Source: a bacterium | GTDB lineage: Bacteria; Actinomycetota; Acidimicrobiia; Spongiisociales; Spongiisociaceae | Reading direction: 5' to 3' | NCBI GenBank assembly: GCA_028821235.1 | Contig: JAPPGV010000035.1 | Location: forward strand, 1-61,846 | Length of the DNA stretch: 61,846 nucleotides | In this document: one piece after another, positions 45,345-54,831 of the stretch | Layout: the number at the start of each line of letters is the position of its first letter | Position numbering within the stretch: the first letter of the stretch is position 1 | Position numbers and translations under genes: made by a program | The notes under the pieces: generated by a model | The model's input: only the letters and a program-made list of their open reading frames with translations | Told to the model about the DNA's origin: nothing | The model's database searches: none

Positions 45345-47376
45345 CGCACTGATGCAACTCGATCAACTCGACAAGCTCGCCAACGAGACCTTCGCCGGTC
45401 GTGTCGTACGCAAGGATTTGGTCCGCCAGGTGAAGGTCGGCGCGAACGTGCCCGTCTACGTGCTGGAGTTTCTACTCGGAAAGTACTGCGCTTCCGATGA
45501 TCCGTTCGCCATCGAGACCGGGCTGATGGTTGTGAACCAGACCCTGAAGGACAACTTCATCCGACCCGACGAATCCGAACTCGCCAAGGCACGGGTCAAG
45601 CAGAAGGGCCAGTACAGACTCATCGACAAGGTGGATGTCCGCCTTCTCGCCAGCGAGGACAAGTTCTGGGCCCACCTCCAGAACTTCAACGACAAGTTCG
45701 TCCACATTCCCGAAAACCTCGTCTACCAGTACGACCGATTGCTCCAGGGCGGAGCATGGTGCCAACTGGATCTCGTGTACAACGCCCTTGATGAGGAAGT
45801 TCAGAAACGGCCCTTCTACATTCGCGGGCTGAAGCCAATCCAGGTTGCCGCATTCGACGCGGACCAGTTCATCGAAGGGCGACGCCGGTTCAGCCGGGCA
45901 GCCTGGCTCGACCTCGTGATGCGCACGATCGGCCTCGAACCCCGAGAGTACGACCAGCGTGGGAAACTCCTATCCATATGCCGCCTGCTCCCAATGGCGG
46001 AACGGAACTTCAATTTGATCGAACTCGGACCGTGGGGAACCGGTAAGAGCTTCGTCTATCGGGAATCGAACCCCAACGCCATCCTTATCTCTGGAGGCAA
46101 GGTCACCGTCGCCCAACTCTTCGTGAACCTGTCAACGGGCCGGGTCGGCCTGCTGGGCACCTGGGATACCGTCGCCTTCGACGAGGTGGCCGGGCTGAAG
46201 ATGTCCGATGGCACCGTCATCAACATGCTCAAGGACTACATGGAGTCCGGCTCCTTCGCCCGCGGGAAGGAAGAGGTACCCGCCGAAGCGTCGATCGTGC
46301 TTGTCGGGAACACCAGCCGCCCTCACAGCGATCTGGTCCGGGCGGCCCATCTGTTCGCCGACCTGCCACCGACGATGATCGACGTCGCCTTCCTCGACCG
46401 GCTCCACTATTACCTACCGGGTTGGGAGACCCCTAAGCTCGAATCCCGCCTCTTCACAGATCACTTCGGGTTCGTATCCGACTACTTCGCCGAAGCACTC
46501 CGCCAGTTGCGCAAGCAGAGCTTCGTCCGGGCCATCGACAACGAGTTCGCTCTAGGTAGCCACCTGTCAGCCCGAGACGAGAAGGCCGTCCGAAAGACCG
46601 TCTCCGGCCTGCTCAAGATCCTCCACCCCCACGGCGAATGGACCCACGCCGAACTGCGCGAGTACTTGGAGTTCGCGCTAGAGGGGCGACGTCGGGTCAA
46701 GGAACAACTGAAAAAGCTGGCGCCACACGACTACGCGAAAACCGCGTTTAGCTACGTCGAGCGCGACACAGGCCACGAGTACTGGGTCGACGTCGCCGAG
46801 CAGCCAGACGACTTGGGCACCCAGTTCGATTTCGAGTCTGGAACAGCCGCCGAAGCCTCGGCTGCCTGGGGCAAGGTCCCGACTGCGGTCTCGACCGAAG
46901 AACTCATTAGCCAGGGTGAGTCCAAGCACGTCGAGTTCAAGCAAACCGGACGCATCAACCTCCACACCAAGCAGCGGGATCCTGTCATCGAGCAGATGGT
47001 CGTCAAGTCGATCGCCGGCTTCATGAACGCTGAAGGCGGCACCCTCCTCATCGGTGTCACCGACTCTGGTGAAGTATTCGGAATCGACAAAGATCTCAAG
47101 ACACTAGGCAGCAAGCAGAATCCGGACGGTTTCGCTCTCTGGCTGAACGGTCTGTTGGACAACCTTCTCGGCCCCATAGCCGCTGCCGCCGTGAAGTTCC
47201 AATTCGACAGCTACCCAGAAGGAACAGTCTGCCGCGTGGGTGTGGCTCCGGGTACCTCCCCGACCTTCACAAAGGGCAAGAAAGGAGAAGCCAACTTCTA
47301 CGTCCGTCTAAACAATGCGACACGTCTACTAAACACCGCCGACGCTATTGAATACGTCCACATCCGTTGGCAGTAG
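45337..47376 (+). CDS. brxL: BrxL-like AAA+ protein with C-terminal AlbA_2 domain
   Basis: A 679-residue protein. Residues 1 to about 500 match BrxL: LDKLANETFAGRVVRKDLVRQVKVGANVPVYVLEFLLG, Walker A ELGPWGTGKSFVYRE (about 229-243), Walker B-like TVAFDEVAGL (about 277) and ARDEKAVRKTVSGLLKILHPHGEW. The usual C-terminal Lon-like protease domain is absent. In its place (about 525-679) is an AlbA_2/Schlafen-like domain: GESKHVEFKQTGR, VVKSIAGFMNAEGGTLLIGV, GEVFGIDKDL. TTG 45337 follows AGAGGA at 6 nt. In BREX type 1, BrxL is an ATP-dependent DNA-binding effector; this variant suggests DNA- or RNA-directed action without proteolysis. Confidence 0.85.
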   Translation: MTNALMQLDQLDKLANETFAGRVVRKDLVRQVKVGANVPVYVLEFLLGKYCASDDPFAIETGLMVVNQTLKDNFIRPDESELAKARVKQKGQYRLIDKVDVRLLASEDKFWAHLQNFNDKFVHIPENLVYQYDRLLQGGAWCQLDLVYNALDEEVQKRPFYIRGLKPIQVAAFDADQFIEGRRRFSRAAWLDLVMRTIGLEPREYDQRGKLLSICRLLPMAERNFNLIELGPWGTGKSFVYRESNPNAILISGGKVTVAQLFVNLSTGRVGLLGTWDTVAFDEVAGLKMSDGTVINMLKDYMESGSFARGKEEVPAEASIVLVGNTSRPHSDLVRAAHLFADLPPTMIDVAFLDRLHYYLPGWETPKLESRLFTDHFGFVSDYFAEALRQLRKQSFVRAIDNEFALGSHLSARDEKAVRKTVSGLLKILHPHGEWTHAELREYLEFALEGRRRVKEQLKKLAPHDYAKTAFSYVERDTGHEYWVDVAEQPDDLGTQFDFESGTAAEASAAWGKVPTAVSTEELISQGESKHVEFKQTGRINLHTKQRDPVIEQMVVKSIAGFMNAEGGTLLIGVTDSGEVFGIDKDLKTLGSKQNPDGFALWLNGLLDNLLGPIAAAAVKFQFDSYPEGTVCRVGVAPGTSPTFTKGKKGEANFYVRLNNATRLLNTADAIEYVHIRWQ

Positions 47377-47439
47377 CAACACGAGATTGTCTCCTCGACA
47401 GGTGGCAAGTACTGAGCCACGGAGGGGCTCAGTCGTGAG

Positions 47440-48604
47440 TCAGTTACCCTCAGGACCCTCCTCCGAGGCGCTCCGTGGTGTATCGCCTTGTTCCGTAGCC
47501 TGGACTGTGTCCTGCTCACTACCGGATGTGAAGGCCTCCGGTTGGCTCGCATAGATCTCGGCATATTTTAAGTTATCGAGTATCTTTTCCAGAGTTTCTC
47601 TGTCATCGATGGCCTCATTTAGATCACGGTCTAACGACAGTTCCTTTTCTATACTGTTTGTCCTGAGACCACCATTTCGTAAGGTTTAGGTGGCTATCAA
47701 TATGCCTATTCATGGTAGCTACAATTGCATTCGCCATGCCTTCGTCAGCTCTTCTCAAGGCAGTTTGAAGTTCAGCGAACGCAGAAGGATGAATCCGGCT
47801 AACCTTCATCAACAGATTGTGGGCGAGCTGGAGTTCCGCTTCATGTCCTTGGTTTCCGGTGCCTGTAGACGCCATCCGCGAACCTGTACCCTGAAGTATG
47901 ATCCCAAGTTTCTCCACCAGTGCAGCTGGATCTCCAAGTCGTGGCAGAAGCGTAGGTGCGCCAGCGACAATCGGGTCGACGAGTGCCCACCGATCAAGGC
48001 GAGTTACGGTCTGACCGGTGCCGAGCTGGTCATCGGTATCGGCGAGAATCGATATCGGTACGCTGTTGGGAATGGCAAGGTTAGGATTAATATGAACAAG
48101 CCTTGGCAACAGCTTCCTGAGTTGCTGGATTTCTTCGGTGGAGAGAGGGTGGCGTGTAGATTGGTTATCAAGGTACAAGTAGCTTTCTGTGTTGTCGGTT
48201 AGGAAGATGCGGAACGAAGAGCAGCTAGTAATTTCAGCATTGCCGATTATTCCAATGATCGAATCCTCTTCATCCTGTGTGACCTTATCGAAGTGAAGGC
48301 CGAAGTGAGGCACTTTCATTTCTTCAGATACAGTAAAGTATGACGAGTAACGACAGAAGTCGGAAGGCTTCGGCCTTCTCGTACCCATTGCACATTCAAT
48401 CGCCTGGAGAAGCTGACTCTTACCAGACTCATTGGCCCCGACTATGCAGGTCAACTCAGGGTCGATATCAAGCCTAATGTACGGATAAAAGCGGCCGTCC
48501 TCGGTCGTGTCCCAAGGATACGCAACAGCCTGAGAGTGGTTCGCCCGGAGATAGTCGAAGTTGAATGCGCGAAAGAACCTGATATATACGGTACGGAGTT
48601 TCAT
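47440..48604 (-). pseudogene. Decayed AAA_15/OLD-like ATPase gene
   Basis: ATG 48604 opens a 326-codon frame ending at TGA 47624. It starts MKLRTVYIRFFRAFNFDYL with Walker A IVGANESGKSQLLQAIECA (about 54-72), and breaks right after LTKWWSQDK. Family members continue from that motif into Walker B and a toprim or nuclease domain, which are missing. A second frame, +1 shifted, runs about 70 codons (KELSLDRDLNEAIDDRETLEKIL) to TGA 47440 and looks like a normal protein tail. An internal deletion joining the head to the tail out of frame explains both. Confidence 0.65.
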
Positions 48605-48696
48605 CGTTTAGGAGTCCTCTGTAGGCAGAAGGCTGGTGGAGTCTATCAGAGATCAGACGGCGACCCGTGCAGCTCCGCCCATAGCGCCTCCTCATG

Positions 48697-48722
48697 TCAA
48701 ATGCCGGTGGTCACCACCTTGG
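48697..48722 (-). repeat. Right att-like repeat: nuoN 3' end
   Basis: The last 26 bp of nuoN, starting exactly at the stop codon (48697-48699). They match 33410-33435 in direct orientation with two synonymous differences. Confidence 0.8.
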
Positions 48723-50196
48723 CCAGGTCGGCGAAGACTCCGGCGAACTCGAACGGGAGGATGCCGGCCACCACCACGAAGATCGCCGAGATGCCCAGGG
48801 CGAGGGCAAGTGAGCCGCTCAGCGGGTTGGCGGCCGTGGCCGTGTGGGTGGCGCCTTCGGGCACGTGATCCATCCACATGGTCTTGGCGATCCGGGCGTA
48901 GTAGACCAGCGCGATCACCGCGTTGACCGCCGCGATCACCGCCAGGGTGGTCGCCCAGGCGTTGCCGGGGCGCAGGATGGCGAGGAACATGGCGAACTTG
49001 GCGTACCAGCCGGCCAGGGGCGGGATGCCGGCCAGCGAGAAGAAGAACATGGCGCCCAGCACGGCGAGGCGGGGGGCGTAGCGCCACATCCCGGCCCAGT
49101 CGTCGATCATGGTGCTGCCGGTCCGGCGGGCGCCTGCTATCACCACCCCGAAGGCGCCCAGGTTCATGAAGGCGTAGATGATCACGTAGACGATGGTCGC
49201 CGACGCCGCCTCCTGGATCACCGCCGGATCGTTGCTCACCGCCGCGGCCGCGAACGGCACCAGGATGAAGCCCCCCTGGGCGATCGAGGAGTAGGCCAGC
49301 ATGCGCACCACGTTGTCCTGGCGCAGCGCGGTCAGGTTGCCCAGCGTCATCGACAGCGCCGCCAGCACCCACAGCGCCGGACCCCAAATCTCGGTCACCG
49401 ACGGCAGCGCCTTGTAGCAGAGCAGCAACAGCCCGACGAAGCCGGCCGCCTTCGATCCGACGGACAGGTAGGCGGTGACGGGCATGGGGGCGCCCTCGTA
49501 GGTGTCCGGCGCCCAGAAATGGAAGGGCACCGCCGTCACCTTGAAGCCGAAGCCCACCAGGGTGAAGAGCACCGCCAGCCGGAAGGCCCCGCTGTCGAGC
49601 AGGTCGGCCCCGGCCTCCCGGATGCCCTCGTAGGTGACCGAGCCGGTCAGCCCGTAGAGGAACGACATGCCGTACAGCAGGATGGCGGTGGACAGCACGC
49701 CGAGAATGAAGAACTTCAATGACGCCTCGTTGGACTTGGCGTCGCCCTTGCGCCATCCGGCCAGCAGGAACAGGGGCCCGGTGACCAGCTCGAGGCCCAC
49801 GAACAGGGTGATCAGGTCCCGGGACGACGCCATCACCAGCGAGCCCAGGATCGAGGTGAGCATCAGCAGGTAGTACTCGCCCTGGTAGTAGCGGTCGCTC
49901 TCGATGTAGGACACCGACATCAGCAGCACCAGGTAGCCGCCCACGATGAACACCGCCTTGAGGACCAGGGCGAACCCGTCCACCACGTAGAGCCCCCCCA
50001 GCATCGACCTGGTCTCGGGACCGTCGCCGAATGCCAGCGTCAGGAGCGGCACCGCCGCCAGCGCCAGGCCCAGTACCCCGGCGAAGGCGGTCCAGTACTT
50101 GCGGGGACGCGGCAGCGCCACATCCAGCCCCAGCACCACCAGGATGGTGGCGGCTACGACCAGCTCAGGCGCGAGCGCGTGGTAGTCGAGGTCCAT
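48697..50196 (-). CDS. nuoN: NADH-quinone oxidoreductase subunit N
   Basis: A 499-residue antiporter-like proton-pumping subunit of complex I with about 14 membrane segments. Visible: LFVGLELVTGPLFLLAGWRKGDAKSNEASLKFFILGVLSTA, SVGSKAAGFVGLLLL and the lysine-bearing helices of the family. It is the last gene of the nuo operon, 3 bp after nuoM. Its final 26 bp form the right att-like repeat of the BREX island, and the coding sequence is intact. Confidence 0.95.
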   Translation of the reverse strand: MDLDYHALAPELVVAATILVVLGLDVALPRPRKYWTAFAGVLGLALAAVPLLTLAFGDGPETRSMLGGLYVVDGFALVLKAVFIVGGYLVLLMSVSYIESDRYYQGEYYLLMLTSILGSLVMASSRDLITLFVGLELVTGPLFLLAGWRKGDAKSNEASLKFFILGVLSTAILLYGMSFLYGLTGSVTYEGIREAGADLLDSGAFRLAVLFTLVGFGFKVTAVPFHFWAPDTYEGAPMPVTAYLSVGSKAAGFVGLLLLCYKALPSVTEIWGPALWVLAALSMTLGNLTALRQDNVVRMLAYSSIAQGGFILVPFAAAAVSNDPAVIQEAASATIVYVIIYAFMNLGAFGVVIAGARRTGSTMIDDWAGMWRYAPRLAVLGAMFFFSLAGIPPLAGWYAKFAMFLAILRPGNAWATTLAVIAAVNAVIALVYYARIAKTMWMDHVPEGATHTATAANPLSGSLALALGISAIFVVVAGILPFEFAGVFADLAKVVTTGI

Positions 50197-50199
50197 CCA

Positions 50200-51783
50200 T
50201 CAGCCTCCGAAGGCGGTCCGGGCCAGGTTCACCACCGCGTCGGTGGTGGCCCCCAAGACGATCCGCGGGTAGACGCCGATGGCCACGATGGCCACGATCA
50301 GCGGCGCCCAGGCCAGCCACTCGGTGGGCTCCACGTCATGGAACTCGTGCTCGGACCACTCGGCCTTGGGCTCGCCGAGGTTGACCCGCTGGAGCATCCA
50401 CAGCATGTACCCGGCGGTGAGGACGGTCCCGACGGCGCCGATCACCATGTAGGTCTGGAACTGGCTGAGGCTGAGCCCGGCCAGGGGACGGTAGGCGCCC
50501 AGGAGCGACATGAACTCGCCCCAGAACCCGGCCAGGCCGGGCAGTCCCAGCGAGGCCATGGCGGTGAAGGCGAAGATGCCGCCCATCCAGGGCATGAGCT
50601 TCTGGTTGCCGCCCAGGCGGGCGATCTCGCGGGTGTGGTAACGGTGATGCATCGAGCCGGCCAGGAAGAAGAGCAGGCCGGTGATCAGGCCGTGGGCGAC
50701 CATGCCGATCAGCGAGGCGTTGAAGCCCACATCGGTCATGGTGGCGATGCCGAGCATGACGAAGCCCATGTGCCCCACCGAGGAGAAGGCGATCAGGCGC
50801 TTCACGTCGGTCTGGGCCAGGCAGGCCAGGGAGCCGTAGATGATGCCGATCACCGCCAGCAGGCCGATGAAGGGCGCCCACTCCCGGGCCATGTCGGGGA
50901 GGATCGGGATGCTGATCCGCAGGAAGGCGTAGGAACCGAGCTTCAGCAGGATCGCCGCCAGGAGCACCGAGCCGACCGTCGGCGCGGCCGTGTGGGCGTC
51001 GGGGAGCCAGGTGTGGAAGGGCCACATGGGCACCTTCACGGCGAAGCCCAGGAACATCGCCCCGAACACCAGGAAGGCGAACGTGCCGCTCCCGAAGGCG
51101 TTCCGCGACCCGAGCTCGATCAGGGTCGGGATGTCGAACGTGTTGTCCCCGAGGAAGTCGCCGGACCGGAAGTAGAGGGCGAGGAAACCGAGCAGCATGA
51201 AGGCCGAGCCGAACAGGGTGAAGAGGAAGAACTTGATGGCCGCGTACAGCCGCATCGTCACCGTCCGGCCCAGCACCGGGATGCGGCGCTTGGCGCTGTC
51301 CCCCCAGATCCCGATCATGAAGTACATGGGCAGCAGGACCAGCTCGAAGAAGATGAAGAAGAGCACCAGGTCGAGCGCCACGAACGTTCCGTTCATGCCG
51401 GTGGCCAGGAGCAGGATCAGGGCCAGGAAGCCCCGGACGTTGCGGGGCTCCTCCCAGTGGTCCCACGAGTAGATGACAGCCAGCACGGTCACCACCGCGG
51501 AGAGGACCAGGAGCGGCAGGCTGATGCCGTCCACCCCGATGTGGTACCGGGCGCCTATGGCCGGGATCCAGCTCTGGGAGACCTCGAACTGGAACTTCTC
51601 CGACCCTCCGTAGTTGAAGTTGGCGGCCACCGCAACGGCCAGCACCGCGGTCAGGCCGGTGGTCAGCAGGGCCACCCACTTCTGGGCGTCCTCCCGGGCC
51701 TTCGGCACGGCGAACAGGGCTAGCGCGCCCGCAGCGGGCAGGAACACGATGAGGCTGAGCCCCGCGGATTCGAACCAGTCCAT
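50200..51783 (-). CDS. nuoM: NADH-quinone oxidoreductase subunit M
   Basis: A 527-residue proton-pumping subunit. Visible: FFELVLLPMYFMIGIWG with the conserved Glu, KFFLFTLFGSAFMLLGFLALYF, MWPFHTWLPDAHTAAPTVGSVLLAAILLKLG and GHMGFVMLG. It has about 14 membrane segments. It lies between nuoL and nuoN on the same strand. Confidence 0.95.
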   Translation of the reverse strand: MDWFESAGLSLIVFLPAAGALALFAVPKAREDAQKWVALLTTGLTAVLAVAVAANFNYGGSEKFQFEVSQSWIPAIGARYHIGVDGISLPLLVLSAVVTVLAVIYSWDHWEEPRNVRGFLALILLLATGMNGTFVALDLVLFFIFFELVLLPMYFMIGIWGDSAKRRIPVLGRTVTMRLYAAIKFFLFTLFGSAFMLLGFLALYFRSGDFLGDNTFDIPTLIELGSRNAFGSGTFAFLVFGAMFLGFAVKVPMWPFHTWLPDAHTAAPTVGSVLLAAILLKLGSYAFLRISIPILPDMAREWAPFIGLLAVIGIIYGSLACLAQTDVKRLIAFSSVGHMGFVMLGIATMTDVGFNASLIGMVAHGLITGLLFFLAGSMHHRYHTREIARLGGNQKLMPWMGGIFAFTAMASLGLPGLAGFWGEFMSLLGAYRPLAGLSLSQFQTYMVIGAVGTVLTAGYMLWMLQRVNLGEPKAEWSEHEFHDVEPTEWLAWAPLIVAIVAIGVYPRIVLGATTDAVVNLARTAFGG

Positions 51784-51833
51784 GTCGCTCGTCCTTCCTC
51801 TGTCTTCTCTCGGGTTCCTTGTCGGATGCGCTT

Positions 51834-53900
51834 CTAGGTGACCAGCACGAAGGCCACTACCAGCAGCAGGGCGCCCACCACGAAGGCGCCCGCGTATTGC
51901 TGCACCTTGCCGCTCTGGAGGAGCCGCAGCTTCCCGCCGGCACCTCTCGTTCCGCCTGCGGCGGCGTTGAGCAACAGGTCGATGCCCTGCTGGTCCAAGC
52001 GGCCGTAGACCAGCCCTCCCAGCCAGGCGGTGACCGCGCCGGCGCCGTTGATGACCGCATCGATGACGTAGCCGTTCACCCAGTCGATCGCCCGGGCCAG
52101 GGGACCCTTGATCGGGTTGACCACGCCCTTCATGTAGAGGTCGTCGATGTAGTACTTGTTGTGGAGGAGCGGGTACAGCACGGGGATCCGGAGCCGGTCC
52201 CTCGCCTGCTGGGTCTCAGCGTCCGGAGCGAACAGCCTCCATCCGAGGGCTATGCCGGCCACCGCCGCGATCAGACCGTAGGCGGCCAGCTCCCATTCGA
52301 TGGCCTTGGGGTGGTAGTCCCCCATCGGGACGATGCGGGCGCCCACCCAATCCGTGAAGTTCCGGATCGGGCCCCATGACACCCCGGGGATGTTGAGCAG
52401 GCCGGCGATGACGCTGGGAACCGCCAGGGCCACCAGCGGGGCGGTCATGACCGGCGGGGACTCGTGGGGATGGCCGTGGCCCTTGTAGGTGCCGAAGAAG
52501 GTCAGGGCAACGGCTCGGGTCATGTAGAAGGCGGTGACGAACGCCCCCAGGATCGCCACCCACATGAAGGCGGTGTACCCTTCGTGGCCGAGGGTGGCCA
52601 GGATCTCGTCCTTGGACCAGAAACCGGCCAGCGGGATCACGCCGGCCAGCGACAGTGATCCCACTACGAACGTCCAGAAGGTGACCGGCATCTCCTTGCG
52701 CAGGCCACCCATGTCGCTCATGTTGTTGGAGTGGACGGCATGGATGACCGACCCGGCTCCGAGGAACAGCAATGCCTTGAAGAAGGCGTGGGTGAACAGG
52801 TGGAACAGGCCTGCCGTGTACCCGCCGGCCGCCACCGCCGCCATCATGTATCCGAGCTGGGAGACGGTGGAGTAGGCCAGCACCCGCTTCAGGTCGTCGG
52901 CCACCAGCGCCAGGAAGCCGAGCACGAACAGGGTGATGACCGCGATCGTCACCATCCACGGCCGGGCCTCGGTGGCCATCTGGTGGTAGAGGGGGAAGGT
53001 CCGGGCCATGAGGTAGATGCCGGCGGTGACCATGGTGGCGGCGTGCATCAGGGCCGAGACCGGGGTGGGGCCCGCCATGGCGTCCGGCAGCCAGACATGC
53101 AGCGGGAACTGGGCCGACTTGCCCATGGCCCCGAAGAAGAGCAGCAGCGCGCCGGCCACCGCTACCCCTCCCAGCAGGTCGCTGTGGGCATCGGCCGCTG
53201 CGCTGAGCGCCGAGAAGCGGAACGTGCCCAACGCCGGCACCAGGAGGATCGTCCCGAGGATCAGGCCTACATCGGCCACCTTGTTGGTCAGGAAGGCCTT
53301 GACCGCCGCGTCGCTGTTCTCCTTCTCCTCCCAGTAGTGGCCGATCAGCAGGTAGCTGGCCAGACCGACCCCCTCCCAGCCGATGATCAGCTGGATCAGG
53401 TTGGGCGCTCCCACCAGCACCAGCATCGAGCCGGCGAACAGCGATAGGGAGGCGAAGAACCACGGCACCCGGATGTCGCCCTTCATGTAGCCGTGGGCGT
53501 AGACGAAGACCAGGAAGCCCACGAAGGCCACCACCCAATACATCATGATCGACAGGCCGTCCACCACGAACCCCAGCTCGAACGACAGGTTGCGATCGGT
53601 GATCCCGAGGGTGCCGATCTCCGCGATGGTGAGGTTCACCTCGCGGTAGATGCCTCCGGTCATGTTCTGGACGAACAGCACGCTGGCCCACAGCAGGTTG
53701 ACCCCCATGGCGCCGATGGCCAGCTCGGCGCCGAGGCTCTTCATGCGCTTGCCCACCAGGATGATGGCCAGGAAGGCCGCGAAGGGCAACACCAGCATGA
53801 TCCAGGCGGTCTCGGCGAAGAAACCGCCGGACGACAAGTCGCCGGCTCCGCCGTCCCCGGCGGCCAGGATCAGGGGTGCCGAGGCCACCGCGCTCACCAT
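51834..53900 (-). CDS. nuoL: NADH-quinone oxidoreductase subunit L
   Basis: A 688-residue proton-pumping subunit, the most distal in the arm. Visible: FFASLSLFAGSMLVLVGAPNLIQLIIGWEGVGLASYLLIG, SAQFPLHVWLPDAMAGPTPVSALMHAATMVTAG and TVSQLGYMMAA. The C-terminal region (from about residue 560) holds the lateral-helix segment typical of NuoL. ATG 53900 overlaps nuoK by 7 nt. Confidence 0.95.
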   Translation of the reverse strand: MVSAVASAPLILAAGDGGAGDLSSGGFFAETAWIMLVLPFAAFLAIILVGKRMKSLGAELAIGAMGVNLLWASVLFVQNMTGGIYREVNLTIAEIGTLGITDRNLSFELGFVVDGLSIMMYWVVAFVGFLVFVYAHGYMKGDIRVPWFFASLSLFAGSMLVLVGAPNLIQLIIGWEGVGLASYLLIGHYWEEKENSDAAVKAFLTNKVADVGLILGTILLVPALGTFRFSALSAAADAHSDLLGGVAVAGALLLFFGAMGKSAQFPLHVWLPDAMAGPTPVSALMHAATMVTAGIYLMARTFPLYHQMATEARPWMVTIAVITLFVLGFLALVADDLKRVLAYSTVSQLGYMMAAVAAGGYTAGLFHLFTHAFFKALLFLGAGSVIHAVHSNNMSDMGGLRKEMPVTFWTFVVGSLSLAGVIPLAGFWSKDEILATLGHEGYTAFMWVAILGAFVTAFYMTRAVALTFFGTYKGHGHPHESPPVMTAPLVALAVPSVIAGLLNIPGVSWGPIRNFTDWVGARIVPMGDYHPKAIEWELAAYGLIAAVAGIALGWRLFAPDAETQQARDRLRIPVLYPLLHNKYYIDDLYMKGVVNPIKGPLARAIDWVNGYVIDAVINGAGAVTAWLGGLVYGRLDQQGIDLLLNAAAGGTRGAGGKLRLLQSGKVQQYAGAFVVGALLLVVAFVLVT

Positions 53901-54199
53901 CGCATCAGGTCCAGTTGGTCGATGTTGCCCGAGGCGCGGTTACGGAACACCAGGAGGATGATGGCCAGGCCGATCCCGACCTCGGCGGCGGCGATGGTGA
54001 TGACGAAGATGGCGAAGATCTGGCCGTGGGCGGCAGCCGTGTTCCAGAACGCCTCGAACGCGATCAGGTTGATGTTCACCGCAGCCAGCATGAGCTCGAC
54101 CGCCAGCAGGACCGTCACGGCGTTGCGGCGCGACAGCAGGCCGTACACCCCGATCGAGAACAGGAGCGCCCCCAGGACCAGGAACTGGGTCAGGACCAT
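53894..54199 (-). CDS. nuoK: NADH-quinone oxidoreductase subunit K
   Basis: A 101-residue subunit with three membrane helices: FLVLGALLFSIGVYGLLSRRNAVTVLLAVELMLAAVNINLIAF, where both conserved membrane Glu residues (VELML, and AAAEVGIGLA) are present. It overlaps the nuoL start and follows nuoJ by 22 bp. Confidence 0.95.
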   Translation of the reverse strand: MVLTQFLVLGALLFSIGVYGLLSRRNAVTVLLAVELMLAAVNINLIAFEAFWNTAAAHGQIFAIFVITIAAAEVGIGLAIILLVFRNRASGNIDQLDLMRW

Positions 54200-54221
54200 G
54201 CCGGGCTCCGGCGGATCGGGG

Positions 54222-54788
54222 TCATACCCGGGCTCCCTCCTCCTCCTCGGCGGGGGTGAGGTCCTTGCGGGCCAGGGTGATCCCGCCGATGAGGGCCGCC
54301 AGCAGGACGAAGCCGACCGCCTCGAACGGGATCAGGTAGCGGTTGATGAACCCCTCGCCCAGGATCCCGGTGGCGGTGGCCCGGCCCACCGCGGGGAGCG
54401 GCTCGCTGAAGCCGCCCATCTGAGTGGCGACGGCGTTGATGAGCCAGAAGGTCACCGCGAACACCCCGAGCGCGGCGACCGCAGCGGGCCAGCGGGTGTC
54501 GTGGCTGAGGTTGGTCTCCCGCCCGATCGGAGCTCGGGTGATCATGATGCCGAACAGGAAGAGCACCACCACCGCACCGATGTAGACCAGGACCAGCACC
54601 CAGGCCACGAACTCGGCCGACAGCAGGATGAACAGCCCGGCCGAGGCGGCCAGGGCCAGGACCAGGAACAGGGCGGCGTGGACCACGTTCCGGCTGGTCA
54701 CGACCCGGAGCGCCGCTATCACCATTGGGATCGCCATGGCCAGGAAGGCCCAGTTGACGGGTTCGGCGATCCACTCGGAAAAGGTCAT
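54222..54788 (-). CDS. nuoJ: NADH-quinone oxidoreductase subunit J
   Basis: A 188-residue membrane subunit with five helices. VLVYIGAVVVLFLFGIMIT holds the conserved pi-bulge Tyr/Gly region involved in conformational coupling. SRNVVHAALFLVLALAASAGLFILL is also typical. It follows nuoI by 43 bp. The C-terminus is acidic (EEEEGARV). Confidence 0.94.
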   Translation of the reverse strand: MTFSEWIAEPVNWAFLAMAIPMVIAALRVVTSRNVVHAALFLVLALAASAGLFILLSAEFVAWVLVLVYIGAVVVLFLFGIMITRAPIGRETNLSHDTRWPAAVAALGVFAVTFWLINAVATQMGGFSEPLPAVGRATATGILGEGFINRYLIPFEAVGFVLLAALIGGITLARKDLTPAEEEEGARV

Positions 54789-54831
54789 CCGACCCGTCCT
54801 GCCGGTCGGCGACCACGGACCGGCGCCGCGG

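Larger units (their letters stand above)
33410..48722. mobile_element. Defence island (BREX) inserted at the nuoN 3' end
   Basis: About 15.3 kb lies between two direct copies of the last 26 bp of nuoN. It holds the complete BREX locus and an AAA ATPase remnant, and no housekeeping genes. No integrase, transposase or att-proximal recombinase gene is visible, so mobility is past or depends on an enzyme elsewhere. The flanks are vapB45 on the left and the intact nuo operon on the right. Confidence 0.7.

Noticed and set aside
33410-48722. Prophage
   Set aside because: No structural, packaging, lysis or integrase genes; the content is BREX defence genes plus an ATPase remnant.
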